Assembly: GCA_903904685.1 (NCBI GenBank)
Contig: CAIVDS010000010.1
Location: 1-34,011, forward strand
Direction of reading: 5' to 3'
DNA from: an uncultured Verrucomicrobiota bacterium
GTDB lineage: Bacteria; Verrucomicrobiota; Verrucomicrobiia; Opitutales; Opitutaceae
Length of the DNA: 34,011 nucleotides
How positions within the stretch are numbered: position 1 is the first letter of the stretch; each line of letters begins with the position of its first letter. Positions 33,720 through 34,011 of the stretch are shown piece after piece. The notes below the pieces were generated by a model, which saw only the letters and a list, made by a program, of their open reading frames with translations, did no database searches and was not told the origin of the DNA. The translations under genes were made by a program, and so were the position numbers.

Positions 33720-34011
33720 TTAGAAATGATACTGATACGAAGTGGCCACCCAGGCGTTGGAAGTCTCGCTGCGCGTCGTGCCGTTGAGCGACACGACGAA
33801 CACGCCCTTGCCGACCGCGTATTGGACACCCACGGTGCCGCGCAGCCAGGTTTCCATGTAGTGCTCGCCGGGCAGGCTGAACGTCGAGACGCCCGTGACG
33901 GTGCCGTCGATCGTCGATCCCTTGCCCTGGTAGCGATGCACGCCTTCCAAGGTCGTCACCAGCTTCAGGGTCTTCGTCAGCGGATAAGACGTGTTCACGC
34001 CCAACGCCTGG
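33720..34011 (-). CDS. C-terminal part of an autotransporter-like outer-membrane beta-barrel protein (partial)
   Basis: The minus-strand frame is open to the right edge, so the start lies outside the window. The visible 96 residues alternate polar and hydrophobic residues in barrel-like strands (LKLVTTLEGVHRY, YMETWLRGTVGVQYAV, GVFVVSLNGTTRS) and end in YQYHF. A terminal Phe preceded by alternating aromatics is the outer-membrane insertion signal recognised by the BAM complex. Length and passenger domain are unknown. A terminator follows. Confidence 0.8.
   Translation of the reverse strand, partial: QALGVNTSYPLTKTLKLVTTLEGVHRYQGKGSTIDGTVTGVSTFSLPGEHYMETWLRGTVGVQYAVGKGVFVVSLNGTTRSETSNAWVATSYQYHF

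Overview
The window looks like chromosomal DNA from a GC-rich, Gram-negative member of Verrucomicrobiota, most likely Opitutaceae. This is inferred from several things: a large set of carbohydrate-active enzymes; a BspA-type leucine-rich-repeat protein with the C-terminal tail common in secreted verrucomicrobial proteins; a partial outer-membrane beta-barrel ending in Phe; near-absence of Shine-Dalgarno sequences; and an accA/ymdB housekeeping block. No database search was run.

Layout. (1) 1-180: tail of an unidentified CDS, then tRNA-Thr(CGT). (2) 626-9480: plus-strand carbohydrate cluster A, holding an SGNH esterase, a 1412-residue polysaccharide-lyase-like protein, a GH29 alpha-L-fucosidase and a GH42-like beta-galactosidase. 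The reading frame of the last gene runs through an antisense tRNA-Ala(CGC). (3) 9619-10710: a Lys-rich protein with a starch-binding-like domain, and a DUF374 acyltransferase on the minus strand. (4) 10913-18018: carbohydrate cluster B, holding a sialate O-acetylesterase-type enzyme, a Gfo/Idh/MocA oxidoreductase, a GH52 beta-xylosidase-type enzyme and a clan GH-D (alpha-galactosidase-like) hydrolase. (5) 18164-21725: two secreted proteins, one coiled-coil and one leucine-rich-repeat. (6) 21756-27363: trpB and an MFS sugar-type transporter on the minus strand, then a small unknown and an ADP-ribosylglycohydrolase-family protein. (7) 27394-31603: YjdM/PhnA, YceI, a TPR protein, a PH-like membrane protein, AccA and YmdB. 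(8) 31786-34011: a secreted parallel beta-helix protein and the C-terminus of an autotransporter-like barrel.

How the genes may work together. Fucosidase, beta-galactosidase, alpha-galactosidase-like, beta-xylosidase, two esterases, a lyase-like protein and a sugar oxidoreductase suggest dismantling of an acetylated, fucose-, galactose- and xylose-bearing heteroglycan. None of the catalytic proteins in the two clusters has a visible signal peptide, so the picture is intracellular breakdown of imported oligosaccharides. The MFS/GPH-type carrier at 23174 is the only importer in view. No SusC/SusD pair, sulfatase or sugar-responsive regulator is visible. The substrate is inference.

Most unusual points: the lyase-like multidomain protein with an unassigned middle; the beta-galactosidase frame overlapping tRNA-Ala; two tRNAs whose 3' ends face each other across cluster A; a mosaic, apparently recombining repeat in the LRR gene; and a 61-bp intergenic repeat present twice, 14.6 kb apart.
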